A DNA stretch of 64,000 nt, taken from an uncultured Oscillospiraceae bacterium (GTDB lineage: Bacteria; Bacillota; Clostridia; Oscillospirales; Oscillospiraceae). A program made the translations under genes and the position numbers. Below, piece after piece: positions 27,405 to 35,509 of this stretch. Within the stretch, counting starts at the first letter, position 1, and every line of letters starts with the position of its first letter. The DNA lies in assembly GCA_900763675.1 (NCBI GenBank), contig CAAFLE010000104.1, positions 1-64,000 of the forward strand, in the 5' to 3' direction. The notes below the pieces were generated by a model. It did no database searches and was not told the DNA's origin. It saw only the letters and a list, made by a program, of their open reading frames with translations.

Positions 27405-27551
27405 TCAGCAGCCGCAGCCGCAGCCGTTGTTGTTTCCGCAGCCGCAGCCGTTGTTGCAGCCGCAGCCGCAGCCGCATCCGCCGCAGCCGAAGAGCAGGAT
27501 GAGAATGATGATGATCCAAAGGCAGCCGCCGTTATTATTTCCGCAGAACAT
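27405..27551 (-). CDS. Small Cys/Gly-rich membrane peptide (48 residues)
   Basis: ATG at 27551 follows AGAAAGGG and the frame ends in a strong terminator, so this is a genuine gene. The 48 residues comprise a polar head MFCGNNNGGC, one hydrophobic helix (LWIIIILILLFG) and a tail made almost only of Gly, Cys and Asn in a repeating GC pattern with two Asn-rich breaks. Twelve of the 48 residues are Cys. No family was recognised with confidence. Small hydrophobic sporulation peptides and metal-binding tails are possible analogies. It is convergent with the glycosyltransferase and divergent from mltG. Confidence 0.75.
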   Translation of the reverse strand: MFCGNNNGGCLWIIIILILLFGCGGCGCGCGCNNGCGCGNNNGCGCGC

Positions 27552-27710
27552 GGAATATTCCCTTTCTCCGTGCAAGACTTACGCACCGGCGGCGCACGGC
27601 GTCTCTGCCGGTCGGCGCTGTCGCTGGTAGGAGTTCCGGGGTTTTCGCCCCGTCTGCGGTATTCTATGCCCGGCAGCGCCGGGCGGTTACAACCCCCAAG
27701 GAGAGCATTT

Positions 27711-29090
27711 ATGTCAGACGAAGAAAAAATCGTTCCCGAAGCGGAAAATCCCGCGCCGGAGCCGCCTGCCGCGCCGGAGCGCCCGGCGAAGCCGGAAAAG
27801 AAGCCGGAGAAAACGCCGGGGAAAAAAACGGAGAAGCGACCGGCGCGTCCGGTCCGTCCGGCGCGTGCGGAAAAGAAGCCGGAGCCGAAAAAGGAAAAAC
27901 CGCAGCCACAGCCGGTACAAGCCGAGCTGGACCCGCGGGAGGCGGAGCGGGCGTATATGCCCATCCGTTCGCGGCGCGACGGGCGCATCGGCTGTATGGG
28001 CGGCATCATGTACGCGGCGTTCATCCTCTGCGCGAGCGTGCTGCTCGCCGTGTTCGGCTGGATGGCGGCGTCCGACGTGCTTGCGCTCAACAAGACCGCC
28101 GAGAGCGTGGAGATCACGCTGCCGGAAAGCGCCTTCACGCAGAAAACGGTGGATGTGACGGACGACGACGGCAACGTCACCGGAACAAAAACCGTCCGTG
28201 TGGCGGATATGAACACCGTGTCCGGCATATTGAAGGACTACGGTCTCATCAACTATAAGTGGCTCTTCCAGCTTTACTCGAAATTTTCCAATGCCGAAGC
28301 GCAGCTCAGCCCCGGAACGTATGCGCTCACGACGAATCTGGACTACCGTGCGCTCGTGAAGAAGATGCAGACGGGCGCGGACTCGCAGCTCCAGACGCTC
28401 GTCATGTTCCCCGAGGGGTACAATCTCGACCAGGTGTTTGCCAAGCTTGAGGAAAACGGCGTGTGCAGCAAGGACGATCTCTATACCGCCGCGGCGAATG
28501 CCGAGTTCTCGTATGCCTTTTTGGAGGGCGTGGAGACAGGCGATCCGTACCGGCTCGAAGGCTTCCTTTTCCCGGATACGTACTATTTCTATCAGGGAAT
28601 GCAGGCGTCGAGCGCCATCAACAAGTTCCTCTCCAACCTCCATTACCGCATTACGGACGAGATGTGGCAGAAGGCGCAGGCGATGAACCTTACGTTCCGG
28701 CAGGTGATCACGGTCGCCTCGCTCATCGAACGCGAAGCGGCGAACGACGCCGAACGCGCCACGATCGCCTCGGTCATCTATAACCGTCTGAACGTCGGAA
28801 TGCCGCTCCAGCTTGACTCCACGGTCGTGTACGCGCTGCGCGATACTGGCGAGACGACGATGTCCGTCGAGCTGATCCAGTCTACCGACAGCCCATACAA
28901 CACGTACCTCTATCAGGGGCTGCCGCCCGGACCGATCTGCAACCCCGGCATGAAGTCCATCGAAGCGGCGCTCAACCCGGAGCAGACAAACTATTACTAC
29001 TTTGCGCTGAACATGGAAACGAAGAGCATGGAGTTTTTCACCACGCTTGAGCAGCACGAAGCCTTTGTAGCGACGCAGGATTACGGATAA
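27711..29090 (+). CDS. mltG: Endolytic murein transglycosylase
   Basis: Cleaves nascent peptidoglycan strands at the outer face of the membrane. In the 459 residues, 1-80 are a cytoplasmic tail rich in Pro, Lys, Glu and Ala, then RRDGRIGC, one membrane helix (about 100-122) and the YceG catalytic domain. The domain shows FLFPDTYYF, ASLIEREAANDAERATIAS with the catalytic Glu, VIYNRL, LQLDSTVVYAL and GLPPGPICNPG. The long charged tail is an addition to the usual form. ATG 27711 follows AAGGAGAG; the frame extends upstream to 27570 without support. The leader has two hairpins (27637-27652 and 27668-27684). Confidence 0.92.
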   Translation: MSDEEKIVPEAENPAPEPPAAPERPAKPEKKPEKTPGKKTEKRPARPVRPARAEKKPEPKKEKPQPQPVQAELDPREAERAYMPIRSRRDGRIGCMGGIMYAAFILCASVLLAVFGWMAASDVLALNKTAESVEITLPESAFTQKTVDVTDDDGNVTGTKTVRVADMNTVSGILKDYGLINYKWLFQLYSKFSNAEAQLSPGTYALTTNLDYRALVKKMQTGADSQLQTLVMFPEGYNLDQVFAKLEENGVCSKDDLYTAAANAEFSYAFLEGVETGDPYRLEGFLFPDTYYFYQGMQASSAINKFLSNLHYRITDEMWQKAQAMNLTFRQVITVASLIEREAANDAERATIASVIYNRLNVGMPLQLDSTVVYALRDTGETTMSVELIQSTDSPYNTYLYQGLPPGPICNPGMKSIEAALNPEQTNYYYFALNMETKSMEFFTTLEQHEAFVATQDYG

Positions 29091-29094
29091 TGCT

Positions 29095-29124
29095 AACCTC
29101 CCCTTGGAAACAAGGGGAGGTTTT
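29095..29124 (+). terminator. mltG terminator
   Basis: AACCTCCCCTTG / CAAGGGGAGGTT with a GAAA loop (29095-29122), then TT. The core is the same as the hairpin at 22291. Confidence 0.8.
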
Positions 29125-29127
29125 ATG

Positions 29128-29156
29128 TTGTCAATGCAAAGTCAGCGTGGTATAAT
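29128..29156 (+). promoter_or_regulatory. Promoter giving a leaderless message
   Basis: TTGTCA (29128-29133), 17-bp spacer, TATAAT (29151-29156). The ATG of the S4-domain gene begins at 29164, just 7 bases after the -10 box, which is where transcription should start. Confidence 0.7.
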
Positions 29157-29163
29157 CGTTTGC

Positions 29164-29907
29164 ATGGAAACAAACGATCTTATCCGGCGTGCAGAGGATC
29201 TTGCCGCACGCTGCGAGCGCACCGGCGCCGTGACGGTGACCGCCTTTTTAACGCCCGCCGAGCGCATGGAGCTGCAGAACGCCCCGACGCTTCGCTCCGC
29301 CGCGGCGGTCTATTCCGGCGGCGGTACGGAGTGCGAGCGGACGTGCGCCTTTTTCCTCCCGTTTTACCTGACGCCGGAGGAGTTTGACGCCGCGGAATAC
29401 ATCTCCGCGGTGCATTTCCGCAGCTATTTCGGCGAGCCGGGACACCGCGATTATCTCGGCGCACTGCTCGCGCTCGGCGTCCGCCGCGAATGGGTGGGGG
29501 ACATCCGCATCCGGGGCGAGGAGGCATGGGTGTTCTGTCTGCCGAGCGTCGTTAAAACGCTCTCCGAGCTGGACCGCGCCGGACGGTACACCGTCCGCGG
29601 CGAGGAATGCCCGCTCTCCGCCGTGCCGGAGGAAGAAGTAAAAACCGAGACCGTGAGCTTCACGGTGCAGAGCCTGCGGCTCGACGCCGTAACGGCGGGG
29701 CTTTTTCATCTTTCCCGCACGGCGTCGGCGGAGCTGATCCGGCTCGGCAGCGTGTCGCTCAACTATCAGCCGTGCCTGCACCCGGACGCCGCCATCCGTG
29801 ACGGCGACGTTATTTCCGTGCGCGGCAAGGGAAAGGGAACCGTCTCCGACACCGGAGGGCGCTCCCGCAAGGACCGCATTTTCGTCACCGCCGAACGGCG
29901 GGTCTGA
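29164..29907 (+). CDS. YlmH-like RNA-binding protein with S4 domain
   Basis: This 247-residue protein matches YlmH/YlmH-like factors, which bind RNA and are linked to ribosome rescue or cell-division clusters. The N-terminal domain opens METNDLIRRAEDLAARCERTG and has FLTPAERMEL and DYLGALLALG...VGDI. A C-terminal S4 domain (about 175-247) has LRLDAVTAGLFHLSR and DGDVISVRGKG. The frame is open from 29104, but METND matches the family start and no ribosome site precedes any candidate. The promoter -10 is 7 bases upstream, implying a leaderless transcript. It stands away from the usual sepF/divIVA cluster. Confidence 0.83.
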   Translation: METNDLIRRAEDLAARCERTGAVTVTAFLTPAERMELQNAPTLRSAAAVYSGGGTECERTCAFFLPFYLTPEEFDAAEYISAVHFRSYFGEPGHRDYLGALLALGVRREWVGDIRIRGEEAWVFCLPSVVKTLSELDRAGRYTVRGEECPLSAVPEEEVKTETVSFTVQSLRLDAVTAGLFHLSRTASAELIRLGSVSLNYQPCLHPDAAIRDGDVISVRGKGKGTVSDTGGRSRKDRIFVTAERRV

Positions 29908-29927
29908 TATACAAAGGAGGAAAAACC

Positions 29928-31718
29928 ATGATCCCTGAAAGACTTGCCCGGCTGCGCCGGGAAATGGAGCAGCGCCGTATCGACGTTTATGTTGTCCCGA
30001 CGGCGGACTTTCACGAGTCCGAATATGTCGGCGACCATTTCAAAGCCCGTTCGTACATCACCGGCTTCACCGGCAGCGCCGGCACCGCGGTCGTCACGGC
30101 GGCGGAAGCCGGACTTTGGACGGACGCCCGCTATTTCCTTCAGGCGAGACGTCAGCTGGAAAATACCGGCGTAACGCTCTACCGCATGGGCGAAGAGGGC
30201 GTGCCGACGCTCATGGAATATCTGCGCACGGCGCTGCCGGAGGGCGGGACGCTCGGCTTTGACGGCCGTGTCATCAACGCCCGTCTCGGCGCGGCGTTTC
30301 TTGCGCTGGCAAAGGAGAAAAACGCCAAGCTCGCCGTCGGCGAAGATCTTGTCGGCATCATCTGGGACGACCGCCCCGCGCTGCCGCAGGGCAAGGTCCG
30401 CATTCTCACGGCGGAATACGCCGGACGCTCCGCGCAGGATAAGCTTGCGGCAGTGCGCGGAGAGATGAAGAAGCAGGGCGCAGGCGTGCATCTGCTCACG
30501 TCGCTTTACGACATCGCGTGGCTTCTGAACGTCCGCGGCGGCGACATCGAGTATGTGCCGGTCGTGCTGTCGTACCTTGCGCTCACGGAAAAGAACTGCT
30601 TCTGGTTCGTGCAGGACGCGATCCTCACGCCGGAGCTGCGGGACTATCTCGCGTCTGTCGGCGTGGAAACGCGCCCCTACGAGAGCTTCTATGCCTACGC
30701 CGCCGCCATCCCCGCCGGGGAGACGGTGCTGCTCGACAAGGGCGTATGCAACTACCGCCTTGTCTCGGAGCTTGCCGAGGGCGTTAAGACCGTGGACGAG
30801 ACGAATCCCTCCACGATCATGAAAGCGGTCAAAAACGAGACCGAACAGAAAAACACGGTCAACGCCCACATCAAGGACGGCGTCGCCGTGACGAAGTTTA
30901 TTTACTGGCTCAAGAAGAACATCGGCAAAGTCCCCATGACGGAGCTTTCCGCCTCCGACTATCTCGCCGCCCGCCGCGCCGAGCAGGACGGCTATCTTGA
31001 TCTGAGCTTTGATACGATCTGCGCCTACGGAGCGCACGCCGCGATCATCCACTATGCGCCCACGCCGGAGACGGACATCCCGCTGGAAGCGCACGGACTG
31101 CTGCTCGTAGACTCCGGCGGACACTATCTCGAAGGCACGACCGACATCACCCGCACCATCGCGCTCGGACCCGTGACGGACGCCGAACGCGCCGACTTCA
31201 CCCGCGTTCTCCGCTCGCACCTGCATCTGGCGAACGCCCGCTTCCTCCATGGCTGCACGGGGCTGAATCTCGACATCCTTGCCCGCGAGCCGCTGTGGGA
31301 GGCGGATATGGACTATAAGCACGGCACCGGTCACGGCGTCGGACACATCCTCAACGTCCACGAGGGACCGAACGGCTTCCGCTGGAAGCAGTCGCCGGAG
31401 CGCAGCGAAGGCAGCGTCCTTGAAGAGGGCATGATCACGACCGACGAACCGGGACTGTACATCGAGGACGCCTACGGCATCCGCATCGAGAGCGAGCTTC
31501 TCTGCCGCCGCGGCGTGAAAAACGAGTTCGGACAGTTCATGTACTTCCAGAATCTCACCTGTGCGCCGATCGACCTCGACGCCGTGGACGTGAACGCTCT
31601 CACCTCCACGGAGCGCCGCTGGCTCAACGAGTACCATGCCGCCGTGTATGATACCGTCGCGCCGCACCTTGCCGAGGACGAGCGCGAATGGCTGCGCGGC
31701 GCCACCCGCGCCATTTAA
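29928..31718 (+). CDS. pepP: Xaa-Pro aminopeptidase (M24B), long form
   Basis: Removes N-terminal residues before proline. The 596-residue cytoplasmic enzyme has two creatinase-like N-terminal domains (RIDVYVVPTADFHESEY, ITGFTGSAGT), a pita-bread catalytic domain with metal ligands in DSGGHYLEGTTDITR and HGTGHGVGH, and a C-terminal AP_C domain (LCRRGVKNEFGQFMYF). The length matches the eukaryote-like three-domain type rather than the 440-residue PepP of E. coli. Start behind AAAGGAGG. A strong terminator follows. Confidence 0.93.
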   Translation: MIPERLARLRREMEQRRIDVYVVPTADFHESEYVGDHFKARSYITGFTGSAGTAVVTAAEAGLWTDARYFLQARRQLENTGVTLYRMGEEGVPTLMEYLRTALPEGGTLGFDGRVINARLGAAFLALAKEKNAKLAVGEDLVGIIWDDRPALPQGKVRILTAEYAGRSAQDKLAAVRGEMKKQGAGVHLLTSLYDIAWLLNVRGGDIEYVPVVLSYLALTEKNCFWFVQDAILTPELRDYLASVGVETRPYESFYAYAAAIPAGETVLLDKGVCNYRLVSELAEGVKTVDETNPSTIMKAVKNETEQKNTVNAHIKDGVAVTKFIYWLKKNIGKVPMTELSASDYLAARRAEQDGYLDLSFDTICAYGAHAAIIHYAPTPETDIPLEAHGLLLVDSGGHYLEGTTDITRTIALGPVTDAERADFTRVLRSHLHLANARFLHGCTGLNLDILAREPLWEADMDYKHGTGHGVGHILNVHEGPNGFRWKQSPERSEGSVLEEGMITTDEPGLYIEDAYGIRIESELLCRRGVKNEFGQFMYFQNLTCAPIDLDAVDVNALTSTERRWLNEYHAAVYDTVAPHLAEDEREWLRGATRAI

Positions 31719-31721
31719 GAA

Positions 31722-31763
31722 AAAAACCGCTGCATCCGAGCTTGCCGGATGCAGCGGTTTTTG
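31722..31763. terminator. Bidirectional terminator
   Basis: A 16-bp stem (31723-31738 with 31746-31761), with A-run before and T-run after, between the convergent pepP and PAP2 genes. Confidence 0.88.
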
Positions 31764-31767
31764 CCGT

Positions 31768-32397
31768 TCAGGAGAATTTCGCGGCGAGAGAGGAGACGTT
31801 CACCAGCCCCGCGAGCAGCCAGCAGACAACGGCGGTCGGGAGCGCGGTCACGGCGTCGATGACCATGTGCTGCTTTACGAGCATTGTCGAGGCGACGATG
31901 GCGAGCGACCACGCGATGATGAGGAGCCGTACCCACAGCGGCAGAACAGGCGCGGCGAGCGCCGCAAACGCGAACAGGAACGACACCGAGCAATGCACGC
32001 TCGGCGCACAGTTGAGAAAGCGGTGGTTCGCGCCGTACACCGTGCGCATACAAAAGCCGGTCAGACCCTTGTCCGGCGGCACGGGACGCTGAAACGTTGT
32101 CGGGTAGATGAGATAGATGACGTTGCTCAAAAGCTGGTCGATGCAGTGCGCGAGAATGTATTTGAGAGAAAGCTCCGGCGCAACGATGTTGAGCAGCAGC
32201 GGCACGCCGAGAAGCAGCACGAACCAGGAGCTGTAAACATAGATCCAGCCGGGGCGGAACGGGATGCGCTCGTCAAGCGCTCCGCCGACGGTGTGCGGCT
32301 CGCCCTCAAGATACTGCGAACCGAAATACAAAACCAGATGAAAGACCATCATCCCCGCCCAGAGGAGAAAGAAAATGCCCCAGCGAATGAGAACCAC
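31768..32397 (-). CDS. PAP2-superfamily membrane phosphatase
   Basis: The 209-residue membrane protein has about six hydrophobic segments. The lipid-phosphatase signature is present in the inositol-phosphotransferase-like variant: NCAPSVHCSVSFLFAF and a final KQHMVIDAVTALPTA, giving the catalytic His residues. It probably acts on lipid phosphates such as undecaprenyl-PP or phosphatidic acid; the exact substrate is not decided. The start looks like GTG at 32397 with a poor ribosome site. It converges on pepP and has a second, unrelated PAP2 gene 1.3 kb away. Confidence 0.82.
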   Translation of the reverse strand: MVLIRWGIFFLLWAGMMVFHLVLYFGSQYLEGEPHTVGGALDERIPFRPGWIYVYSSWFVLLLGVPLLLNIVAPELSLKYILAHCIDQLLSNVIYLIYPTTFQRPVPPDKGLTGFCMRTVYGANHRFLNCAPSVHCSVSFLFAFAALAAPVLPLWVRLLIIAWSLAIVASTMLVKQHMVIDAVTALPTAVVCWLLAGLVNVSSLAAKFS

Positions 32398-32493
32398 CCC
32401 ATTAAAAATTTGCTTTACGGATTATTATAGAGCAATTTCCTTATTTTTCAACCGTTTCTTCCGCTAAAAAACTGCTACAGATTTCAAGATGTG

Positions 32494-32772
32494 TCATCGC
32501 TCCCTGTCGAGAAACCGCCAGAGCGTCCAGCGATGCGCCCGCACGCCGTAGCGCAGCTCAAAGCACCGCAGCCTGCCGTCCAGCAGCGCCAGACAGACGA
32601 ACCGGATGGATTCAACGCCCATGAGCCGGATATCCTCCCGGCGGCGTATTTCACGGATGCGCACCGTAATGCGCTCGCCGCTCTCCGTTTCCAGCCGGAA
32701 CCGCGCCGGGGAAAGCTCTCCGTCCGGCGAGCATACGGCGATCATTTCCAGCGGCGTATTCAGCGCGTCCAT
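32494..32772 (-). CDS. Hypothetical protein under the S24-repressor operator
   Basis: The 92-residue protein is not recognised. It is mainly beta, with several Arg, Glu and Leu: MDALNTPLEMIAV, RFRLETESGERITV, RLMGVESIRFVCL, then a Trp- and Arg-rich tail. No Cys motif, no signal. ATG at 32772 follows AGGAGG; a TTG two codons earlier is less likely. The promoter carries a palindrome between -35 and -10 and faces a LexA/HdiR-like repressor gene, so it is probably damage-inducible. In Clostridia such small genes lie near umuC or yolD homologues, but neither is present here. Confidence 0.65.
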   Translation of the reverse strand: MDALNTPLEMIAVCSPDGELSPARFRLETESGERITVRIREIRRREDIRLMGVESIRFVCLALLDGRLRCFELRYGVRAHRWTLWRFLDRER

Positions 32773-32803
32773 CGCCAAATCCTCCTAACAAGCGATTTTC
32801 TTT

Positions 32804-32832
32804 ATTATAATTCGCTTATTAAGCGAAATCAA
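32804..32832 (-). promoter_or_regulatory. Repressor-controlled promoter with TTCGCTTA palindrome
   Basis: On the minus strand TTGATT (32832-32827) and TATAAT (32809-32804) are 17 bp apart. A 17-bp perfect palindrome, TTCGCTTA-T-TAAGCGAA (32811-32827), fills the spacer. Half sites (AAGCGATTTT at about 32790, TTTTCGCTTA at about 32841) flank it, so a dimeric repressor could bind cooperatively. Confidence 0.78.
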
Positions 32833-32865
32833 GCGGAAAATTTTCGCTTAACAGGAGAAAATCCC

Positions 32866-32894
32866 TTGCGTTTTCCGGCGGCAGCCGGTATTAT
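32866..32894 (+). promoter_or_regulatory. Promoter of the S24 repressor gene
   Basis: TTGCGT (32866-32871), 17-bp spacer, TATTAT (32889-32894), with the ATG at 32936 behind AAAGGAGA. The TTTTCGCTTA half site lies just upstream of the -35 box. Confidence 0.6.
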
Positions 32895-32935
32895 TTATTT
32901 ATAAATAGAAATCATCCACAGAAAGGAGACCGGAT

Positions 32936-33535
32936 ATGGACGACAACAGCTTTGGCGCCCGTCTGGCGTCGGCGCGGCGTGCCGCGGGATACAATCAGAC
33001 GGAGGTTGCGGAGTATATCACCGCGGCGGGCTTCCCGGTGCGGACGCAGGCGGTGAGTAAGTGGGAGCGCGGCACAACGCTGCCGAGCGCCCGGCAGCTT
33101 GTGGAGCTGTGCCGGCTTTATCATATCCGCGATGTGGTGTCGGCGTTCTCCCCGGCGGAGGAAAAGCGCACGGTGCGCACGCTTCCGCTCTACCGGCTGG
33201 CGGTGTCCGCCGGTACGGGCGAGCTGCTTGACGGCGCGGATTACGAACCCGTGGAGGTCGGCGACGAGGTGTCGCCCGCGGCGGATTTCGGCGTGCGCAT
33301 CGCCGGGGACAGCATGGAGCCGCACTTTGTCCACGGGCAGATCGTCTGGGTCCGGCGGCAGGAGACGCTGCGCTCCGGCGAGATCGGCATTTTCCTGTAT
33401 AACGGCGCGGGCTACTGCAAGCGACTGGAGCGCTCGCCCGGCCGTGTGGAGCTTGTGTCGCTCAACCCGCGCTACGCGCCCATCCGCGTAACGGCAGGGG
33501 ACGAGCTGCGCGTGTTCGGGCGCGTCGTCGGATGA
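32936..33535 (+). CDS. LexA/HdiR-like repressor: XRE HTH plus S24 autoprotease
   Basis: The 199-residue protein joins an N-terminal helix-turn-helix (about 5-62; GYNQTEVAEYI, QAVSKWERGTTLP) to an S24 peptidase domain (about 85-199). The expected cleavage pair is Ala92-Gly93 in SAGTG, the nucleophile Ser126 in AGDSMEP, and the base Lys162 in GYCKRLE. RecA-stimulated self-cleavage is the known mechanism of this group. The intergenic operator palindrome and the divergent small gene point to a local SOS-type switch. The XRE-type HTH differs from the winged helix of classical LexA. Confidence 0.9.
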   Translation: MDDNSFGARLASARRAAGYNQTEVAEYITAAGFPVRTQAVSKWERGTTLPSARQLVELCRLYHIRDVVSAFSPAEEKRTVRTLPLYRLAVSAGTGELLDGADYEPVEVGDEVSPAADFGVRIAGDSMEPHFVHGQIVWVRRQETLRSGEIGIFLYNGAGYCKRLERSPGRVELVSLNPRYAPIRVTAGDELRVFGRVVG

Positions 33536-33536
33536 C

Positions 33537-33565
33537 TTGCTTTTTCCGCGCCGCTCCGGTATAAT
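33537..33565 (+). promoter_or_regulatory. Promoter of the PAP2-barstar gene
   Basis: TTGCTT (33537-33542), starting right after the repressor stop, 17-bp spacer, TATAAT (33560-33565). The gene's AAAGGAG lies about 35 bases further on. Confidence 0.7.
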
Positions 33566-33615
33566 GCCAAAGATAGCCAGCAGGAAATTACGTATAAGAA
33601 AAAGGAGTCCGGACT

Positions 33616-34698
33616 ATGCAACTCACGGCTCTGGCGCTATGGCTGAATACCGCGTTCGCCGGCTTTGACGAAGCGGTCGCCACCGCGATCCATCAGCTCT
33701 ATGTCGCCGCCGGGTGGTTTTTCACCCCGTTCCTATCGTTCATTTCGCTTCTCGGCAAGGGCGGCATCTTTCTGATCCTGCTCTCGATCGTTCTGATGCT
33801 TTTCCGCAAAACGCGGCGCTACGGCACAACGATGCTTTTGGCGCTTGCCATCGGCGCGTTGGTGACAAACGTGTGCTTCAAGCCGCTTGTCGCCCGCCCG
33901 CGGCCGTATACGCACGACGGAAGCATATTCCAGCAGTACTGGGAGATGCTCGGCAAGCACACCGAAAGCGACAAGAGCTTTCCCTCCGGTCATATGACCG
34001 CCGCGATGGCGGCGTCGCTCGCGGTGTTTCTCCGCGGCAACCGGAAAGTCAGCTGGACGGCGCTGCTGTTCGCGCTGGCGATGGGCGTTTCGCGCGTTTA
34101 TCTCAGCGTTCACTATGCCACCGACGTACTCGGCGGCGTGATCACCGGCTCGATCGGCGGCTTTGCGGGATATGCGATCTCCAACCGCATTCCGGAGAGC
34201 TTCTATACCGCCGATCTGCGCGACTATCTTCCGACCGGAAGGGGGAAAAAAGGCGGCGCTGCCCGGAAAGCCCCGGCGGCGGAAGTGCCGTCCGACGGCA
34301 GACGCCGCACCCTTGTGATTGACGGGGCGAACTTCTCCACGATCGACGGGCTGTTCCGCGAATTCAACCGTCTCTTTGACGTCGGACCCGAGGACGCCGT
34401 GCGCAGTCTCGATGCACTCAACGATCTGCTTGGCGGCGGCATCGGCGTGATCCCCGCCGGGACACGGCTGCACATCCGCTGGCTGAACTCCGAAAAGAGC
34501 CGCGAGGACTTTGGCTACGGCGCTACGGTGCTGTACTATGAAAAGCTCCTGCGCCGCTGCCACCCGAACAACCGCCCGCGCATGGAGGAGCTGCTTGCCG
34601 CGGCACGCCGCGGCGAAGGGGAGACGCTTTTTGAAAAGCTCACCGCCCTCATCGCCCGCACCGACACCGGTCACGACTGCACACTTTCTCTGGAATGA
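33616..34698 (+). CDS. PAP2 lipid phosphatase fused to a barstar-like domain
   Basis: The product has 360 residues. About 1-195 is a six-helix PAP2 phosphatase with the full three-part signature: KPLVARPRP (89-97), PSGH (123-126) and SRVYLSVHYATD (159-170). A basic, Ala/Gly-rich linker (205-230) leads to a soluble domain (231-360) that looks like barstar, the barnase-family RNase inhibitor: VIDGANFSTIDGLFREF, SLDALNDLLGGG, LHIRWLNSEKS and a final TGHDCTLSLE. With even membrane crossings the last domain would be cytoplasmic. The fusion is rare to my knowledge; function beyond lipid dephosphorylation is unknown. Confidence 0.82.
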   Translation: MQLTALALWLNTAFAGFDEAVATAIHQLYVAAGWFFTPFLSFISLLGKGGIFLILLSIVLMLFRKTRRYGTTMLLALAIGALVTNVCFKPLVARPRPYTHDGSIFQQYWEMLGKHTESDKSFPSGHMTAAMAASLAVFLRGNRKVSWTALLFALAMGVSRVYLSVHYATDVLGGVITGSIGGFAGYAISNRIPESFYTADLRDYLPTGRGKKGGAARKAPAAEVPSDGRRRTLVIDGANFSTIDGLFREFNRLFDVGPEDAVRSLDALNDLLGGGIGVIPAGTRLHIRWLNSEKSREDFGYGATVLYYEKLLRRCHPNNRPRMEELLAAARRGEGETLFEKLTALIARTDTGHDCTLSLE

Positions 34699-34716
34699 AA
34701 TAGGAAAAACCCAATA

Positions 34717-34774
34717 CGCCCTCCGTGAGAGACAGCATACAAGAGCTGTCGATCACGGAGGGCGCTTTTTTTTA
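34717..34774. terminator. Long bidirectional terminator
   Basis: A 12-bp outer stem (34717-34728 with 34753-34764) and a 6-bp inner stem GACAGC/GCTGTC (34731-34750), then nine Ts on the plus strand. It separates the PAP2-barstar gene from the convergent GntR regulator. Confidence 0.88.
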
Positions 34775-35509
34775 TTCCATGGTGTACGGAAGATAGATTT
34801 TTAAATCCAGATTGCGCTGGTGGGTGAATACCGAACCCATTGCCATCTGCTGGTTCCGTTCGCAGATGGCGCTGTAGAGCTGATGGTGGAGCTGATAGGG
34901 ATGATCCTTGGAGAAATGGTGTGTTCCCGATTGGGTGCGGTCGAAAAAGCTCTTGTAGGTGAGCCATACCTGCTGGATGATGCGCACGCGATTGATCTGC
35001 CATGCATTGATGAGGTACGGATTCCGGCACATTTTGCTCAGCCGGTCGTGGAACGCCATCTCCACGTCTACGAACCGGCGGATGTCGTCGTCTCCCGGGG
35101 CGGCAGTAAGATCAATTTGACGGAAGCCCTCCAGCAGCCTGCCCAGCTCGGCGAGATCGTCCTCGGTAGCGTATTTTGTGGCGAGCTTTACGGTGAACGG
35201 CTCCAGCATCTCCCGGAAAATCACAATGTCGTGCAGCGTTTCCATGGCCGGCTTGGCGGCAATGTAGCGGCTGTGTTCGTCCAGCGAGATCCAGTTTTCC
35301 TTGCGCAGACATTCCAGAGATTTGATCACCGTTGTGCGGCTGAGACCCAATGCATTTGCGAGCGGATAAACGTTGATGACCGTTTTCGGCGCGATGCGGT
35401 CGTTGGCAAGAAAAATCTGCAAAGCTGAGTTCAGATTTTCATAGGCAAAGGCAAAGGGATTTTGCTCCTGCTGCTCCTGGAATATATCAATCAAACGTTT
35501 TTCACGCAT
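34772..35509 (-). CDS. FadR-type GntR regulator of the 2-oxoacid cluster
   Basis: The 245-residue protein has a winged HTH (about 30-85; INVYPLANALGLSRTTV, ECLRKENWI) and an all-helical C-terminal FCD-like domain (about 95-225) with IVIFREMLEPFTVKL and EMAFHDRLSKMCRN; the latter resembles the metal/carboxylate-binding His region of FCD proteins. Such regulators sense organic acids. It is divergent from the ferredoxin/oxidoreductase operon and is its likely controller. The frame extends to 35587 with several ATGs; 35509 is preferred because AAAAGG precedes it, but the start is uncertain. Confidence 0.82.
   Translation of the reverse strand: MREKRLIDIFQEQQEQNPFAFAYENLNSALQIFLANDRIAPKTVINVYPLANALGLSRTTVIKSLECLRKENWISLDEHSRYIAAKPAMETLHDIVIFREMLEPFTVKLATKYATEDDLAELGRLLEGFRQIDLTAAPGDDDIRRFVDVEMAFHDRLSKMCRNPYLINAWQINRVRIIQQVWLTYKSFFDRTQSGTHHFSKDHPYQLHHQLYSAICERNQQMAMGSVFTHQRNLDLKIYLPYTME

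Noticed and set aside
27405..27500. GCAGCC-type tandem repeat that could be a CRISPR-like or simple repeat
   Set aside because: The unit is only 6 bases with no spacers, and the minus strand reads as an intact Gly-Cys protein with ribosome site and terminator.
32494..32772. YolD-like protein of a UmuC operon
   Set aside because: The sequence does not show the YolD pattern and no Y-family polymerase gene is present.
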